A stretch of DNA of 36,662 nucleotides from Acetatifactor sp. GTDB lineage: Bacteria > Bacillota > Clostridia > Lachnospirales > Lachnospiraceae. The notes under the pieces were generated by a model. It was not told the DNA's origin and searched no databases. It saw only the letters and a program-made list of their open reading frames with translations. Where the stretch lies: the NCBI GenBank assembly GCA_024693365.1, contig JAILLF010000019.1, forward strand, positions 1 to 36,662. The letters are read 5' to 3'. The first letter of the stretch is position 1. The number at the start of each line of letters is the position of its first letter. Made by a program: the position numbers and the translations under genes. Below are positions 9,059 through 21,378 of the stretch, piece by piece.

Positions 9059-9604
9059 CTACTGCTCCATCTGCCTTCCCAGAACTCCCGCGGCATTTTG
9101 CATGAGCTTTTGCTCCACCTCGCCCATCTTATTCTTACGATCATCCTCAAGAAGCACCACGCTCCCGATCACGTCCCCCTCACACAAAATGGGGACGATC
9201 ATCTGATGGATAAAAACTTCACCTCCGTCCTCGCTGACGGGGATAAATCCCCGCTCCCCTTTTGACGCAATGACGGTTTCCCTCTTATTGACCTTCTCCT
9301 CTAACTGGCGGCTCACAGATTTGCCAGCCAGATGCCGGTATCCGCCTGCCGCGGCAATGAATTGATCCCTGTCCGCGATCAGCGCCACATGCCCGGAAAC
9401 CTGCGCCAGGCTCTCCGCATATTGTCTGGCGAAATCCGTCATTTCTCCAATGGGCGAATATTTTTTTAGAATGATCTGCCCCTCCCCGTCCGTAAATATC
9501 TCGACCGCGTCCGCTTCCCTGATGTGCAGGGTGCGACGTATTTCCTTTGGTATCACGATCCTTCCGAGATCATCAATTCTTCTTACAATTCCCGTTGCCT
9601 TCAC
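9059..9604 (-). CDS. spoVT: SpoVT-family transcription regulator
   Basis: A 181-residue DNA-binding regulator, about the size of B. subtilis SpoVT (178). Residues 1-50 form the AbrB-like swapped-hairpin domain with the diagnostic TGIVRRIDDLGRIVIPKEIR block. Residues about 55-181 look like the GAF-type sensor domain of SpoVT. The start is taken as GTG at 9604, which gives the usual Lys-Ala-Thr-Gly N-terminus; GGAGG lies 12 bases upstream, slightly far. In Bacillus, SpoVT modulates sigma-G genes in the forespore; in related anaerobes it may have other targets. It is transcribed away from queT, with an AT-rich shared upstream region. Confidence 0.9.
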   Translation of the reverse strand: MKATGIVRRIDDLGRIVIPKEIRRTLHIREADAVEIFTDGEGQIILKKYSPIGEMTDFARQYAESLAQVSGHVALIADRDQFIAAAGGYRHLAGKSVSRQLEEKVNKRETVIASKGERGFIPVSEDGGEVFIHQMIVPILCEGDVIGSVVLLEDDRKNKMGEVEQKLMQNAAGVLGRQMEQ

Positions 9605-9710
9605 TTCGTTCCATTTCCTCCCATTTGACCGCACGATGATCGTTCGTGCTTTTTTTCTTTGTCCAGTAGTATGTGAAGAAATGGAAAAAATATGTATTTT
9701 CAAATTTCGA

Positions 9711-9740
9711 TTGACAGAAAGCTCCCTGATTCGATATAAT
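9711..9740 (+). promoter_or_regulatory. Promoter of queT
   Basis: TTGACA (9711-9716), an 18-base spacer and TATAAT (9735-9740): both boxes match consensus. Initiation near 9747 would put the whole preQ1 riboswitch in the leader. Confidence 0.88.
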
Positions 9741-9755
9741 GACTTTTCGTAACAC

Positions 9756-9798
9756 GGTCAGTTCGAAACCTTCCTGACCTTAAACAAAACTAAAGGAG
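9756..9798 (+). promoter_or_regulatory. preQ1-I riboswitch overlapping the queT ribosome-binding site
   Basis: Stem P1 is GGTCAG (9756-9761) with CTGACC (9774-9779). The 12-base loop TTCGAAACCTTC is followed by the A-rich tail TTAAACAAAACTAAAGGAG. Loop bases CCTT (9769-9772) can pair with AAGG (9793-9796) to form the H-type pseudoknot. That pairing covers the Shine-Dalgarno AAAGGAG at 9792-9798, so ligand binding should block translation. The layout closely resembles the compact translational preQ1-I class. Confidence 0.9.
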
Positions 9799-9805
9799 AA
9801 AACAA

Positions 9806-10336
9806 ATGAACAAGAAAGTCTTATTTATCACCCAGGCAGGCGCCATTGCTGCCCTCTACGTCGTGCTGACTTTTATCGCCAATGCCTTAGGGCTTGCCAG
9901 CGGCGACGTCCAAGTCCGTTTCTCGGAAGCACTCACCATTCTTCCCTTTTTTACGCCGGCAGCCATTCCCGGATTGTACGTAGGTTGCCTTTTGAGCAAC
10001 ATCCTTTGCGGCTGCATCATCTGGGACGTCATATTCGGCAGCCTTGCGACGCTCCTCGGCGCCATTGGAACTTACCTGATCCGGAAAAAAGCTCCCGAAT
10101 GGTGTGCCTGCATTCCCCCGATCCTGGCAAACATGCTGATCATTCCTTTTATTCTTGTCTACGCATACGGAGTACCCGGAATTGCCTCCGTGTTTGGCTT
10201 AGAACTCAAAGGGATTCCCGTTCTCATCTGCATGCTTACCGTCGGAATTGGCGAAATCATTTCCTGCGGCATTCTGGGCACCTTGCTCCTTAAGGTCCTG
10301 AAGAAATATCGCCGACAGCTTTTCCCGAACTCATAA
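9806..10336 (+). CDS. queT: Queuosine precursor transporter QueT (ECF S component)
   Basis: A 176-residue integral membrane protein with about five to six hydrophobic helices. The conserved family block VQVRFSEALTILPFF, then PAAIPGLYVGCLLSN and WDVIFGSLATLLGAIGTY, identify the QueT group of energy-coupling-factor substrate-binding subunits. It imports a queuosine precursor (preQ0, preQ1 or queuine) with the shared EcfAAT module, not encoded here. The preQ1-I riboswitch in its leader independently supports the assignment and gives feedback control. It is a single gene, ending at a two-way terminator facing the minus-strand genes. Confidence 0.94.
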   Translation: MNKKVLFITQAGAIAALYVVLTFIANALGLASGDVQVRFSEALTILPFFTPAAIPGLYVGCLLSNILCGCIIWDVIFGSLATLLGAIGTYLIRKKAPEWCACIPPILANMLIIPFILVYAYGVPGIASVFGLELKGIPVLICMLTVGIGEIISCGILGTLLLKVLKKYRRQLFPNS

Positions 10337-10381
10337 AACGTAAAGACGCGTGTTCCGCGTTTCATTGCATAAGGAAAGTGA

Positions 10382-10407
10382 AAGCGGAGGCCTTTCAGCC
10401 TCCGCTT
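10382..10407. terminator. Bidirectional terminator between queT and the 73-residue gene
   Basis: AAGCGGAGGC (10382-10391) pairs with GCCTCCGCTT (10398-10407) around a 6-base loop. T-containing tails occur on both sides, modest on the plus strand (TTCGTCATG) and TTTCACTTT on the minus strand. It serves two convergent genes. Confidence 0.8.
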
Positions 10408-10439
10408 CGTCATGCATGATTTTATAAACAAATGATCCT

Positions 10440-10661
10440 TTAAAACAAATTCTTGATGGAACCGGCGATGCTGCCAAGCTTATCGATGGAGATCTTTGCT
10501 TTAACGCCATCGACTACCTTGTTGATCACGTCGTCCGGAAGGTCAACGCCAACCACGGATTCCACGGCCTTTACGGGATCCTTTTTGAATTGATCCATCA
10601 GCTTTTCATCCTTGGTTACCTTCTCAACAACCTTCGTAATTTCTGCCTTAACGTCTGCCAT
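10440..10661 (-). CDS. Small protein with RiPP (NHLP-type) leader-like segment
   Basis: A 73-residue, helix-rich, Lys/Asp-rich protein with no signal peptide. The segment DEKLMDQFKKDPVKAVESVV followed by GVDLPDD resembles the NHLP/Nif11-type leader pattern in which a xxFxxDPxxAL..LG.dLPd core precedes a cleavage site. After that come VVDGVKAKISIDKLG and a short hydrophobic tail ending IKNLF; there are no Cys, Ser-rich or Gly-Gly stretches that would make an obvious modified core. No modification or export enzyme is nearby. It is probably co-transcribed with the YegP-type gene 18 bases upstream and has a GGGGG ribosome-binding site. The function is unknown; a stand-alone structural role is as likely as a peptide precursor. 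Confidence 0.75.
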   Translation of the reverse strand: MADVKAEITKVVEKVTKDEKLMDQFKKDPVKAVESVVGVDLPDDVINKVVDGVKAKISIDKLGSIAGSIKNLF

Positions 10662-10679
10662 GTTCTTTCCCCCTAAGCC

Positions 10680-11051
10680 TTATTCAGCCTTTACGGTAGG
10701 AGCGTCTACCACGTTCTTCTTAACGGACTCGATGCCGTTCTCGCAGCTCTTCTTAGCCTTGTAGCCTTCGCTGGTAGCGATGGTCTGGCCGTTGGTTGCG
10801 GTCAAACGGAAACGATACTCGCCAGCCTTGTCCAGATAAATCTGGAACTTAGGATTCTTTGCGGTAGCATATCCTTCTACGGTCTGATCTTCGATTGCTG
10901 CAACAGGTGCATTCTTGGCAACGCTTGCAATACCATTCTTGCAGGCAGCCTCCGTCGTGTAAACTTCAGAAGTAGCGATAACTTCACCGTTTCCAGCTTT
11001 CAGATCGAATTTAATGCCCGTCTTGGTTTCTTTGATGACAAACTTTCCCAT
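10680..11051 (-). CDS. Tandem YegP/DUF1508-type protein
   Basis: A 123-residue protein made of two copies of the ~55-residue YegP fold. Copy 1 (about 1-50) carries GKFVIKETKTGIKFDLKAGNG then EVIATSEVYTTEAACKNGI. Copy 2 (about 65-113) carries KFQIYLDKAGEYRFRLTATN then TIATSEGYKAKKSCENGIES. The repeated pattern of F/Y-x-Y plus I-ATSE-Y--K--C-NGI-S-K-N is diagnostic. Members are small, often abundant cytoplasmic proteins of unknown role. Its start follows AGGAGGG, and it has its own promoter overlapping the end of the preceding gene. Confidence 0.88.
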   Translation of the reverse strand: MGKFVIKETKTGIKFDLKAGNGEVIATSEVYTTEAACKNGIASVAKNAPVAAIEDQTVEGYATAKNPKFQIYLDKAGEYRFRLTATNGQTIATSEGYKAKKSCENGIESVKKNVVDAPTVKAE

Positions 11052-11115
11052 ACCTCATACCCTCCTGCGTATTTTATGATTTTCAAGCCATGGTGCGTCT
11101 GCACCTTACCCTTTT

Positions 11116-11144
11116 AGAATAGAACGTTTTGCATCAAAAATCAA
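11116..11144 (-). promoter_or_regulatory. Promoter of the YegP-type gene
   Basis: TTGATT (11144-11139), a 17-base spacer and TATTCT (11121-11116) on the minus strand. The -35 box overlaps the stop codon of the 838-residue gene. Confidence 0.65.
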
Positions 11145-13657
11145 GGAAAAAAAGTAAGGAAGCAATTCCCGTTCTCCTCAAACCACTTGGCAGATTCCGT
11201 AATTCCTTTTTTACTCAATTTTCCCGTCGAAGGCTGAAAGAGCACGATCTGGGACTCATTATATCCCGTGATCAGCACGGCCTCTCCGGAGTGGAGCAGC
11301 GCAAGCACGGGAAGATCCCTGCCCACGTAATACAATACGGCATCCAGACTGGTCTCCGACAGATCCAGCACTTCTGCCTCCGTAAGATTCTCCCTTAGGA
11401 TTTCCACGGGCAGCTTTCCAAGCACCAAGAGTGCTGCGCTGTCAACGGAAATGCCCTGCTGACGCAGCATTACGTCAAGGCAGCTCGCCTGGCTCTCCTG
11501 TGTTTTTTCCGGTTCATGGATTGCCATGATCTGATTCCTGCTTGGCCGGTCTCCCTTTTGCCAGACCAGGTTACCCTCTTCGTTCAATACGCATCCGGAA
11601 ATTTCGTCCGCGCGGTTGATGGCATTGCTCACGGAGACGTAGCCGTCGTCAAGCCCCGCACCGCCATAGACAAAATATCTTCTCACGGGCGACAAAGCAT
11701 CGACCACAAGCTCATCCGCGCCCTCCCGGATCACTTCCTTGGGCGTGAGAAGCCGAACCTTCTTCGCGTCGATCTTTCCGCCGATCTGGATCTGCACGTA
11801 TTTCTCATAAACGTCAATCTCCACGACGGAGACCTGATTCTTTCCCGCCTTGGCCTGCGTGGTCTTTGTCACGTGATCCTGCGTCTCTTCCGCAAAGCTC
11901 CCGTCGTCCTTTTCCTTCACGCGATCCAAGATGATCTGGTTTTCTTCCACGGTGCAGTCCGTGACATAAATTCCTTCCTGCTTATATTCCTTCAAAAGCG
12001 TTCCGTCCGCCTTCGCTATGCAAAGCTTATACATGGGGAAGAAGAGCTGTCCCGTGCCGGTTCTCGTGACCTGCGTTGCCCTTGCCACGCCGTAAATGAC
12101 GTCCTGTCCCATGAAGCCGAGGATCCTAAGGGCCTCGTTTGCTTCGCCGCGCAACGTGACCTGTTTCTCCTCCGCAAGATCCATTACGTAAATCTCATTA
12201 GAGTAACTGTTTCCCTTTGCGTTCTGCCAAACCAGAATCTGATTATCGTCAGAAGCCCTCATGCATCCGTCTTCCGTGACATCCAGAACCTTCTCACTGG
12301 ACGCTTCCTCCAAGTTCACGCGGTATGCCGCATTCTCAAGACAGAGATACAAGTACTTGCCCTGGCTGAGATACAGAAGCTTTTCCATCTGGACCTTCAG
12401 GTTCGAATATGGCTTATCCCAGGGAAGGAACGCCAACTCAGCCACCGTGTTGTAGCTCACCTGATAGCGGCAGATGCGGATGCCAACCTTTCCCTCCCAT
12501 TCGCCGCGGTTAAAGTATCCGTAAACGGCAAAATCCACGTTGCCGTCCGCATCCACGTTCAGGATCTTTACGTCATGTTCGTCACGTGATTCCCTCTCGT
12601 CCGATGCGTCGGCGTCATAAAAGCTAAAGATTCTTGTCAGCTTTTGGCTTCCCGTCTCATAGGAGAAAAGCCTGTCCGCCTGCTGGAAGGCCACGACGGA
12701 GCCGCTTTCATTCTCCATCATGCTGACGTTCTCAGCGCCGATGCCAAGGAGTATCTTGTCTCCGCCAGTCAGCGCCTGTTCGTCAGGGATCTGCGTCATG
12801 GTGCGGTCATAGCCCAAAAGATAGGTCCTCTCCGCCGAATAACGGATGCGATATGCCTCCTGCACGCGGTATCTCGTGGTTCTTTCAGAGCTCTTCGTGC
12901 TGACTCCAAAATCTACGACAATGGAGGCGTTCTTCCCGCGGATTTCCTTCACGGTGTAGCTCGGTTTCTGCGTCTCCGTCACCTTCAGGTCACCCCAGGT
13001 AATCTGCTTGAAGCTGCTGTGAATGTTGACCTTATGGAAGGATCTGTTGTCCTCCAGTTTGGAATTGGATTCCAGATATTTTACCAAGGCCTTGGCTTCC
13101 TCGCGGTGGTAGAGGGTCTCATGAAAGTCACGCACAAACGCAAGCTCTTCCCCGACAAGGCTCTCCTCGTCCCAGATGGCGCGGGTGTGGTACCAAACCT
13201 CCTGCCAGCCATCCAGCGTGAGTCCAATGCTTACCACGTATTCCTGATTCTTTTCAATCAGATCCTTCAGGGCAAGCTCTGCCGTGATCTCGCCCTTTTT
13301 TTCTTCATATCCCTTAATCTCTAAGTTCTCGATCAGACGTGCTCCGTCGCCGCTTCTCACCTGTGCCGTGATTGCCGTCACGTCCCGCCCGTAGGTTTTC
13401 ACCTTGAACGAGGTCTTGCGGTTTTCCCCAAGAATGGTGATGCTGTCCCTCTGCCACGCGGGATCCATCGCGGCGGAATAGCCATACAGGGGATTATACT
13501 CCACGTTCTCCCAAAGCATCGTAATGACGGGATAGGAAGCGTGCGCCATCTCCATGGTCAGATTGTCTCGGTCTTTATTTAACATGCGGCTTGCCACCAC
13601 CAGCGTGACCACAAAGGCAAGCAGAAAAGCCGCAAACCTGATCAGAAATTTCTTCAT
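11141..13657 (-). CDS. Membrane-anchored extracytoplasmic protein of unknown function, degenerate C39-like C-terminus
   Basis: An 838-residue protein with an uncleaved-looking signal anchor (about residues 5-22, FLIRFAAFLLAFVVTLVVAS); the rest should face outside. The bulk (about 40-700) is beta-rich and acidic with repeated strand patterns, for example MENESGSVVAFQQADRLFSY and ILNVDADGNVDFAVYGYF, and may form a propeller-like fold; I do not recognise the family. The last ~100 residues (from ASCLDVMLRQQGISVD to AVLITGYNESQIVLFQPSTG) resemble the papain-like C39 fold. A Cys is at the nucleophile position, but Glu occupies the usual His position (SGEAVLITGY), so activity is doubtful. It follows the methyltransferase gene by 19 bases with an AAGGAG site. 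Confidence 0.7.
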   Translation of the reverse strand: MKKFLIRFAAFLLAFVVTLVVASRMLNKDRDNLTMEMAHASYPVITMLWENVEYNPLYGYSAAMDPAWQRDSITILGENRKTSFKVKTYGRDVTAITAQVRSGDGARLIENLEIKGYEEKKGEITAELALKDLIEKNQEYVVSIGLTLDGWQEVWYHTRAIWDEESLVGEELAFVRDFHETLYHREEAKALVKYLESNSKLEDNRSFHKVNIHSSFKQITWGDLKVTETQKPSYTVKEIRGKNASIVVDFGVSTKSSERTTRYRVQEAYRIRYSAERTYLLGYDRTMTQIPDEQALTGGDKILLGIGAENVSMMENESGSVVAFQQADRLFSYETGSQKLTRIFSFYDADASDERESRDEHDVKILNVDADGNVDFAVYGYFNRGEWEGKVGIRICRYQVSYNTVAELAFLPWDKPYSNLKVQMEKLLYLSQGKYLYLCLENAAYRVNLEEASSEKVLDVTEDGCMRASDDNQILVWQNAKGNSYSNEIYVMDLAEEKQVTLRGEANEALRILGFMGQDVIYGVARATQVTRTGTGQLFFPMYKLCIAKADGTLLKEYKQEGIYVTDCTVEENQIILDRVKEKDDGSFAEETQDHVTKTTQAKAGKNQVSVVEIDVYEKYVQIQIGGKIDAKKVRLLTPKEVIREGADELVVDALSPVRRYFVYGGAGLDDGYVSVSNAINRADEISGCVLNEEGNLVWQKGDRPSRNQIMAIHEPEKTQESQASCLDVMLRQQGISVDSAALLVLGKLPVEILRENLTEAEVLDLSETSLDAVLYYVGRDLPVLALLHSGEAVLITGYNESQIVLFQPSTGKLSKKGITESAKWFEENGNCFLTFFP

Positions 13658-13676
13658 CGTACACTCCTTGAAGTGA

Positions 13677-14891
13677 TTAGCGTTGTTCCTCCGGAAGCAA
13701 TCGCTCTAAGGTCGGGGAAATCTGCAAGAATTCCTCCATCCCGCGAAGGGAACGCGCCGCGCTGCTCCTGCGCATCTTGGAACGCTTCACGGCCCGGATC
13801 AACAGATTCTTTGGCGTGTGCTCCATGTCAATAAATTCCAGTATTTGAACGTCATAGCCTTCCCGCTCCAGGATTTCCGCGCGCACCGCGTCGGTGAGAA
13901 GCGCTGCCATGCGTTCCTTGATGATGCCATATTTCAGTGCCGGCCTGAGCACGTCATTCTTGATCTGACGGTTCAGCTCATGCTGGCAGCAGGGAACGGC
14001 CATGATAACCTTCGCTCCCCATTTTACTGCCTTCTCCAGGGCATAATCCGTCGCCAGGTCGCAGGCATGGAGGGAAATCACCACGTCGGCCTTCTCTCCC
14101 TTGTAGGCGCTGATGTCACCCTGCTCAAAATGCAGTCCGTCATATCCAAGTTCCCGCGCAAGCGCGTTACAATTGCGGATCACGTCCTCCTTTAAGTCGA
14201 GGCCCGTCACCGCAAGATCCCGCCCTTGCTTTACGTGCAGGAAATAATACGCCGCAAACGTCAGATACGACTTTCCGCATCCAAAATCCACGACGTGGAT
14301 GGTTCCTTCCTTCGGAAGCTCCTCCAGCACGTCCTCAATAAACTCCAGATAACGATTGATCTGGCGGAACTTGTCATAACGGTTCTTTGTGATCCGCCCG
14401 TCAGGCGTCTGCACCCCAAGACGCACCAGAAAATCGATCGGTTCGCCCTCTGGAAGCAAATAGGTTTTCACGCGGTTATGATCCAGCGTTTTGGCGTTTC
14501 CGACCGTTTCTACGTTGCTGCCTTGACCTTTCTTTGCATTATCCGGCGCCTCCGCGGCACCGGCGTGCCTGCGGGCCTTTACCGTCATCTTTCCCTTCTT
14601 GCTCACAAGGACGGTGGCGTCGATGGTTCCTCCGCTGATCTCCCCTTGACGGTAAAGCTCCTGCATCTCCTTCAGAATCCTCTCCGCCATTTCCTCACGC
14701 GAAAAATTCTCGTGAAATACCTTGGTTCCCTGATAGCGGGTCTCCTGAAATTTGAGCTCTCCGCCGATAAGCACGGGACGGATCCTCGACTTTGTGGAAA
14801 CGGACGCATCCCTAGTGTTGCTCAGTATGATCCGATCCAGTTTTTCATCCAATGCCGTTTCCAAAACCTTTTGTAATTCTTCCATTCGCAT
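13677..14891 (-). CDS. Class I SAM-dependent methyltransferase (Methyltransf_32-like)
   Basis: A protein of about 404 residues. An N-terminal region (1-105) is followed by a low-complexity linker (about 106-140, rich in Ala/Gly/Asn/Lys) and then a Rossmann methyltransferase domain. Its SAM motif is VDFGCGKSYL at 201-210. LHACDLATDYAL and VPCCQHELN, the latter carrying the CC-x-H signature, occur later and resemble the METTL25/RRNAD1-like group. The substrate is unknown; RNA or protein are both possible. Start codons at 14891 and 14885 are both plausible; either overlaps the upstream hypothetical gene by 40-47 bases, suggesting translational coupling. Confidence 0.78.
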   Translation of the reverse strand: MRMEELQKVLETALDEKLDRIILSNTRDASVSTKSRIRPVLIGGELKFQETRYQGTKVFHENFSREEMAERILKEMQELYRQGEISGGTIDATVLVSKKGKMTVKARRHAGAAEAPDNAKKGQGSNVETVGNAKTLDHNRVKTYLLPEGEPIDFLVRLGVQTPDGRITKNRYDKFRQINRYLEFIEDVLEELPKEGTIHVVDFGCGKSYLTFAAYYFLHVKQGRDLAVTGLDLKEDVIRNCNALARELGYDGLHFEQGDISAYKGEKADVVISLHACDLATDYALEKAVKWGAKVIMAVPCCQHELNRQIKNDVLRPALKYGIIKERMAALLTDAVRAEILEREGYDVQILEFIDMEHTPKNLLIRAVKRSKMRRSSAARSLRGMEEFLQISPTLERLLPEEQR

Positions 14892-15348
14892 CCTGCTTTC
14901 TTTTTTGCCTCCGGCGGTAAACCTCATTGCGCACAAGGACCTGTGCAAGTCCGAGCAAGTATTCTTCTTTCAGCGGATCGCTGATTTCCTTTGCTCCTCC
15001 AATGGTCTGGGAGGTCGCATCCTCCCGGCCGCGCGTTCCTTCTTCCTTCATGCCTTCCAGAATGCGCGCCACCGCCTCTCCCAGATTCTGAAGGCTCACG
15101 CGGTCCGGATACTCATCATAGATCATGCTTCCCTCATAATCCATCCGGTCCAAGACTTCTTCCACCCTTCGCTGCCATTTTGTCAGCAGCGCCGGATAGG
15201 TTTTCCTCAAGTACTCAAAATCCTGCCAGGCGTAATCTCCGTCCTGGGGTTCTTGTTTCTTCAGACAAGGATATTCCGGATACGCCATGAAAAAGGGCAT
15301 GGGTGTTTCCGTGGGAAGAATATATTTTATTTGGGGCTGAAAGTCCAT
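14845..15348 (-). CDS. Conserved-looking hypothetical protein
   Basis: A 167-residue soluble, charged protein with no signal peptide or membrane segment. The N-terminus is proline and aromatic rich (ILPTETPMPFFMAYPEYPCL) and a helical middle includes WQRRVEEVLDRMDYEGSMIYDEYPD. I do not recognise the family. Its 3' end overlaps the methyltransferase start, so the two are probably co-translated. GAGG precedes the start by 8 bases. Confidence 0.65.
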   Translation of the reverse strand: MDFQPQIKYILPTETPMPFFMAYPEYPCLKKQEPQDGDYAWQDFEYLRKTYPALLTKWQRRVEEVLDRMDYEGSMIYDEYPDRVSLQNLGEAVARILEGMKEEGTRGREDATSQTIGGAKEISDPLKEEYLLGLAQVLVRNEVYRRRQKRKQDANGRITKGFGNGIG

Positions 15349-15445
15349 ACGCAGTGCCTCATAAGTTACTTTATCAATAACATATGACCACTGCGTATCC
15401 TTGGTGTCTCATTTATTCATCTTCTGCTGAATGACGATCAAACTA

Positions 15446-15853
15446 CTACTTTAGTGCTTCTATGCGGGCAATGGATCGCTGCAATGCCGTCTCCGCCCTA
15501 GCCAGATCCGTCTGGGTGTCCCGGTTCTCCAAGCGTTCCCGCGCTCTCTGCAGGGCCGCTTCCGCACGATCCTTATCGATTTCGTCCGGCCACTCGATGA
15601 TCTCCGCGAGGATCGTGATCCTGTCGGGAAGAATCTCCGCAAAACCTGCATGCAGGGCCGCCGTCTTGACGCCATCTTCTTCCGTAATCGTAAGAATGCC
15701 GGGCGCCACAATGACCGTCATGGGAATGTGACCCGGGAGCACGCCGATCTGACCTTCCGTCGTATTAAATTCCACCATGTCCACCGGCCCCTCGTAGAAC
15801 ACCCTCTCAGGCGTTACGATCCGAAGCTGATATTCCTTACTTTCATCACTCAT
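15446..15853 (-). CDS. atpC: ATP synthase F1 epsilon subunit
   Basis: A 135-residue subunit of the central rotor stalk. An N-terminal beta-sandwich (about 8-90) carries the typical IVTPERVFYEGPVDMVEFNT and GQIGVLPGH blocks. A C-terminal helical hairpin (about 95-135, RAEAALQRARERLEN) can act as a regulatory arm. It is the last gene of the atp operon, 81 bases after atpD, with an AAGGAGA site. No clear intrinsic terminator was found in the following 90 bases, so some read-through into the hypothetical/methyltransferase genes is possible. Confidence 0.96.
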   Translation of the reverse strand: MSDESKEYQLRIVTPERVFYEGPVDMVEFNTTEGQIGVLPGHIPMTVIVAPGILTITEEDGVKTAALHAGFAEILPDRITILAEIIEWPDEIDKDRAEAALQRARERLENRDTQTDLARAETALQRSIARIEALK

Positions 15854-15934
15854 ACTTCTTGAGTCTCCTTATGTCACAACGCCATCAAAACATACTGGCC
15901 GTATCCCATTCTCGCCTCTGGTCCTGCGATCACG

Positions 15935-18267
<2,333 letters not shown>

Positions 18268-18416
18268 ACCGCTTCTCCTCCATAACTTCATCACTTGAGG
18301 TTAATGCCCTCGAACGTATGCCTAGGCTACTACCTAAACTACGCAATCCACTACCTCGAGGGGATGCCTGGGATAGTCGTTTCCAGACATGTGTCCCAAG
18401 CTCAGCCCCGAGTCCT
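18268..18416 (-). other. Long spacer inside the atp operon (atpA-atpG) with inverted repeat
   Basis: A 149-base gap between two normally close genes. CCCTCGA (18307-18313) and TCGAGGG (18356-18362) form a perfect 7-bp inverted repeat around a 42-base loop. The near-palindromic CCTAGG and the related motifs ATGCCTAGG and ATGCCTGGG also occur. No ORF or intrinsic terminator is evident. It could be an mRNA-processing or stability element. Confidence 0.45.
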
Positions 18417-19955
<1,539 letters not shown>

Positions 19956-19967
19956 TCAGCCAGGCCG

Positions 19968-20531
19968 TTAGCCAAGCTGAATCTGTAATAATTGCCTCGT
20001 CAAATCATCTAATTTGCGCTTTACGCTACTGTCCACGACCCGGTCGCCGATGCGGATCCTTGCACCGCCGATCAGTCGGGGATCCACGTCGTAGTGCATC
20101 TCAAGTCGTTCATAAGGGGCAGTCTCCAAAATTCTCTTTTGAATCTGTTCCTTCTGCGCGTCACTTAAATCAATCGCCGTCGTCACGTACGTCACGCCGA
20201 TCTTCTTCCATTCCTTCACCTTGCCGGACACGTATTCCACGACGTCGTAAAGATCCTTATAACGGTCCTTCTCCACGATCAGGCGGAGAAATTCGTAAAC
20301 CTCCGGTGAAGTGCGGTTCTGAAACACCTTTTGCACGACGGAAAGCTTTTCCGTCTTTGCAATTCCGGGATGCATCATCAGATCGTCAAACTTCGGGTTG
20401 GCATCCAGAACGCTTGTAAGCTCCCGCAGTTCGGAAAAAAATTCCTCACCGGCTCCCTCGCGCTCCTTCTCCTTATCCATGGCGATCTGCCAAAGCGCTT
20501 CTCCATAGGTTTTGGATACTAGCTTAGCCAT
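19968..20531 (-). CDS. atpH: ATP synthase F1 delta subunit
   Basis: The peripheral-stalk connector (OSCP homologue), 187 residues. The N-terminal six-helix domain starts KTYGEALWQIAMD and the C-terminal domain ends with the signature DPRLIGGARIRIGDRVVDSS then VKRKLDDL. Its start overlaps the atpF stop by 13 bases, indicating translational coupling that helps match the 1:2 delta:b stoichiometry. Confidence 0.96.
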   Translation of the reverse strand: MAKLVSKTYGEALWQIAMDKEKEREGAGEEFFSELRELTSVLDANPKFDDLMMHPGIAKTEKLSVVQKVFQNRTSPEVYEFLRLIVEKDRYKDLYDVVEYVSGKVKEWKKIGVTYVTTAIDLSDAQKEQIQKRILETAPYERLEMHYDVDPRLIGGARIRIGDRVVDSSVKRKLDDLTRQLLQIQLG

Positions 20532-21061
20532 GTGTTCTCACCCATTTCCTTTAACGTCTCGTCAAGCAACTGATCCTGCACCTTCTCGTCAATGTTGGCG
20601 GAAACTACCTTTCCAGCCATTGCGGACGCCACGGTAATGATCTCTTTCTTTACGTCATCAGACATCTTCTGCTTCTCAAGCAGTGCTTCCACGCGGGCTC
20701 TGTCCATGATCCTGGCAGCCTCTTCCTTCGCTTCCGCAATGATCGTAGCCTGATTGGCAAGGCCTTTGCTTCGGGCCTCGCTCAAGATCACTTCCGCTTC
20801 CTTGTCGATGACCTTCAGCTTTCCTTCGTATTCCTCGCGAAGGCTTCTTGCCTCGTCCATGTTGGTCTTGGCATCCTCTAGCTCCGCGCGGATCTTTTCC
20901 TTACGGTCATTCAGCATCTTGCGAGCCGGGTTGAACAGGAAGTAACTCATGACGGCGAAGAGGGCAAAGACGGCGATCAGTGTCAGAGTGGAATCTGCCA
21001 AGAGCTGCCAGTCAATGCCGAACATTCTTTCATAGGTCTCTCCTGCAGTTAATAGAATCAT
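20519..21061 (-). CDS. atpF: ATP synthase Fo b subunit
   Basis: The peripheral-stalk subunit, 180 residues. One membrane helix (about 20-42, LADSTLTLIAVFALFAVMSY) is followed by a long charged coiled coil with RKMLNDRKEKIRAELEDAK and many Ala/Glu/Lys heptads. AAGGAG lies 8 bases before the start, and atpE ends 15 bases upstream. Confidence 0.95.
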   Translation of the reverse strand: MILLTAGETYERMFGIDWQLLADSTLTLIAVFALFAVMSYFLFNPARKMLNDRKEKIRAELEDAKTNMDEARSLREEYEGKLKVIDKEAEVILSEARSKGLANQATIIAEAKEEAARIMDRARVEALLEKQKMSDDVKKEIITVASAMAGKVVSANIDEKVQDQLLDETLKEMGENTWLS

Positions 21062-21076
21062 TGTTCAGGCTCCTTT

Positions 21077-21352
<276 letters not shown>

Positions 21353-21378
21353 CTAAAAAAATTATTATATGTTAGGGC

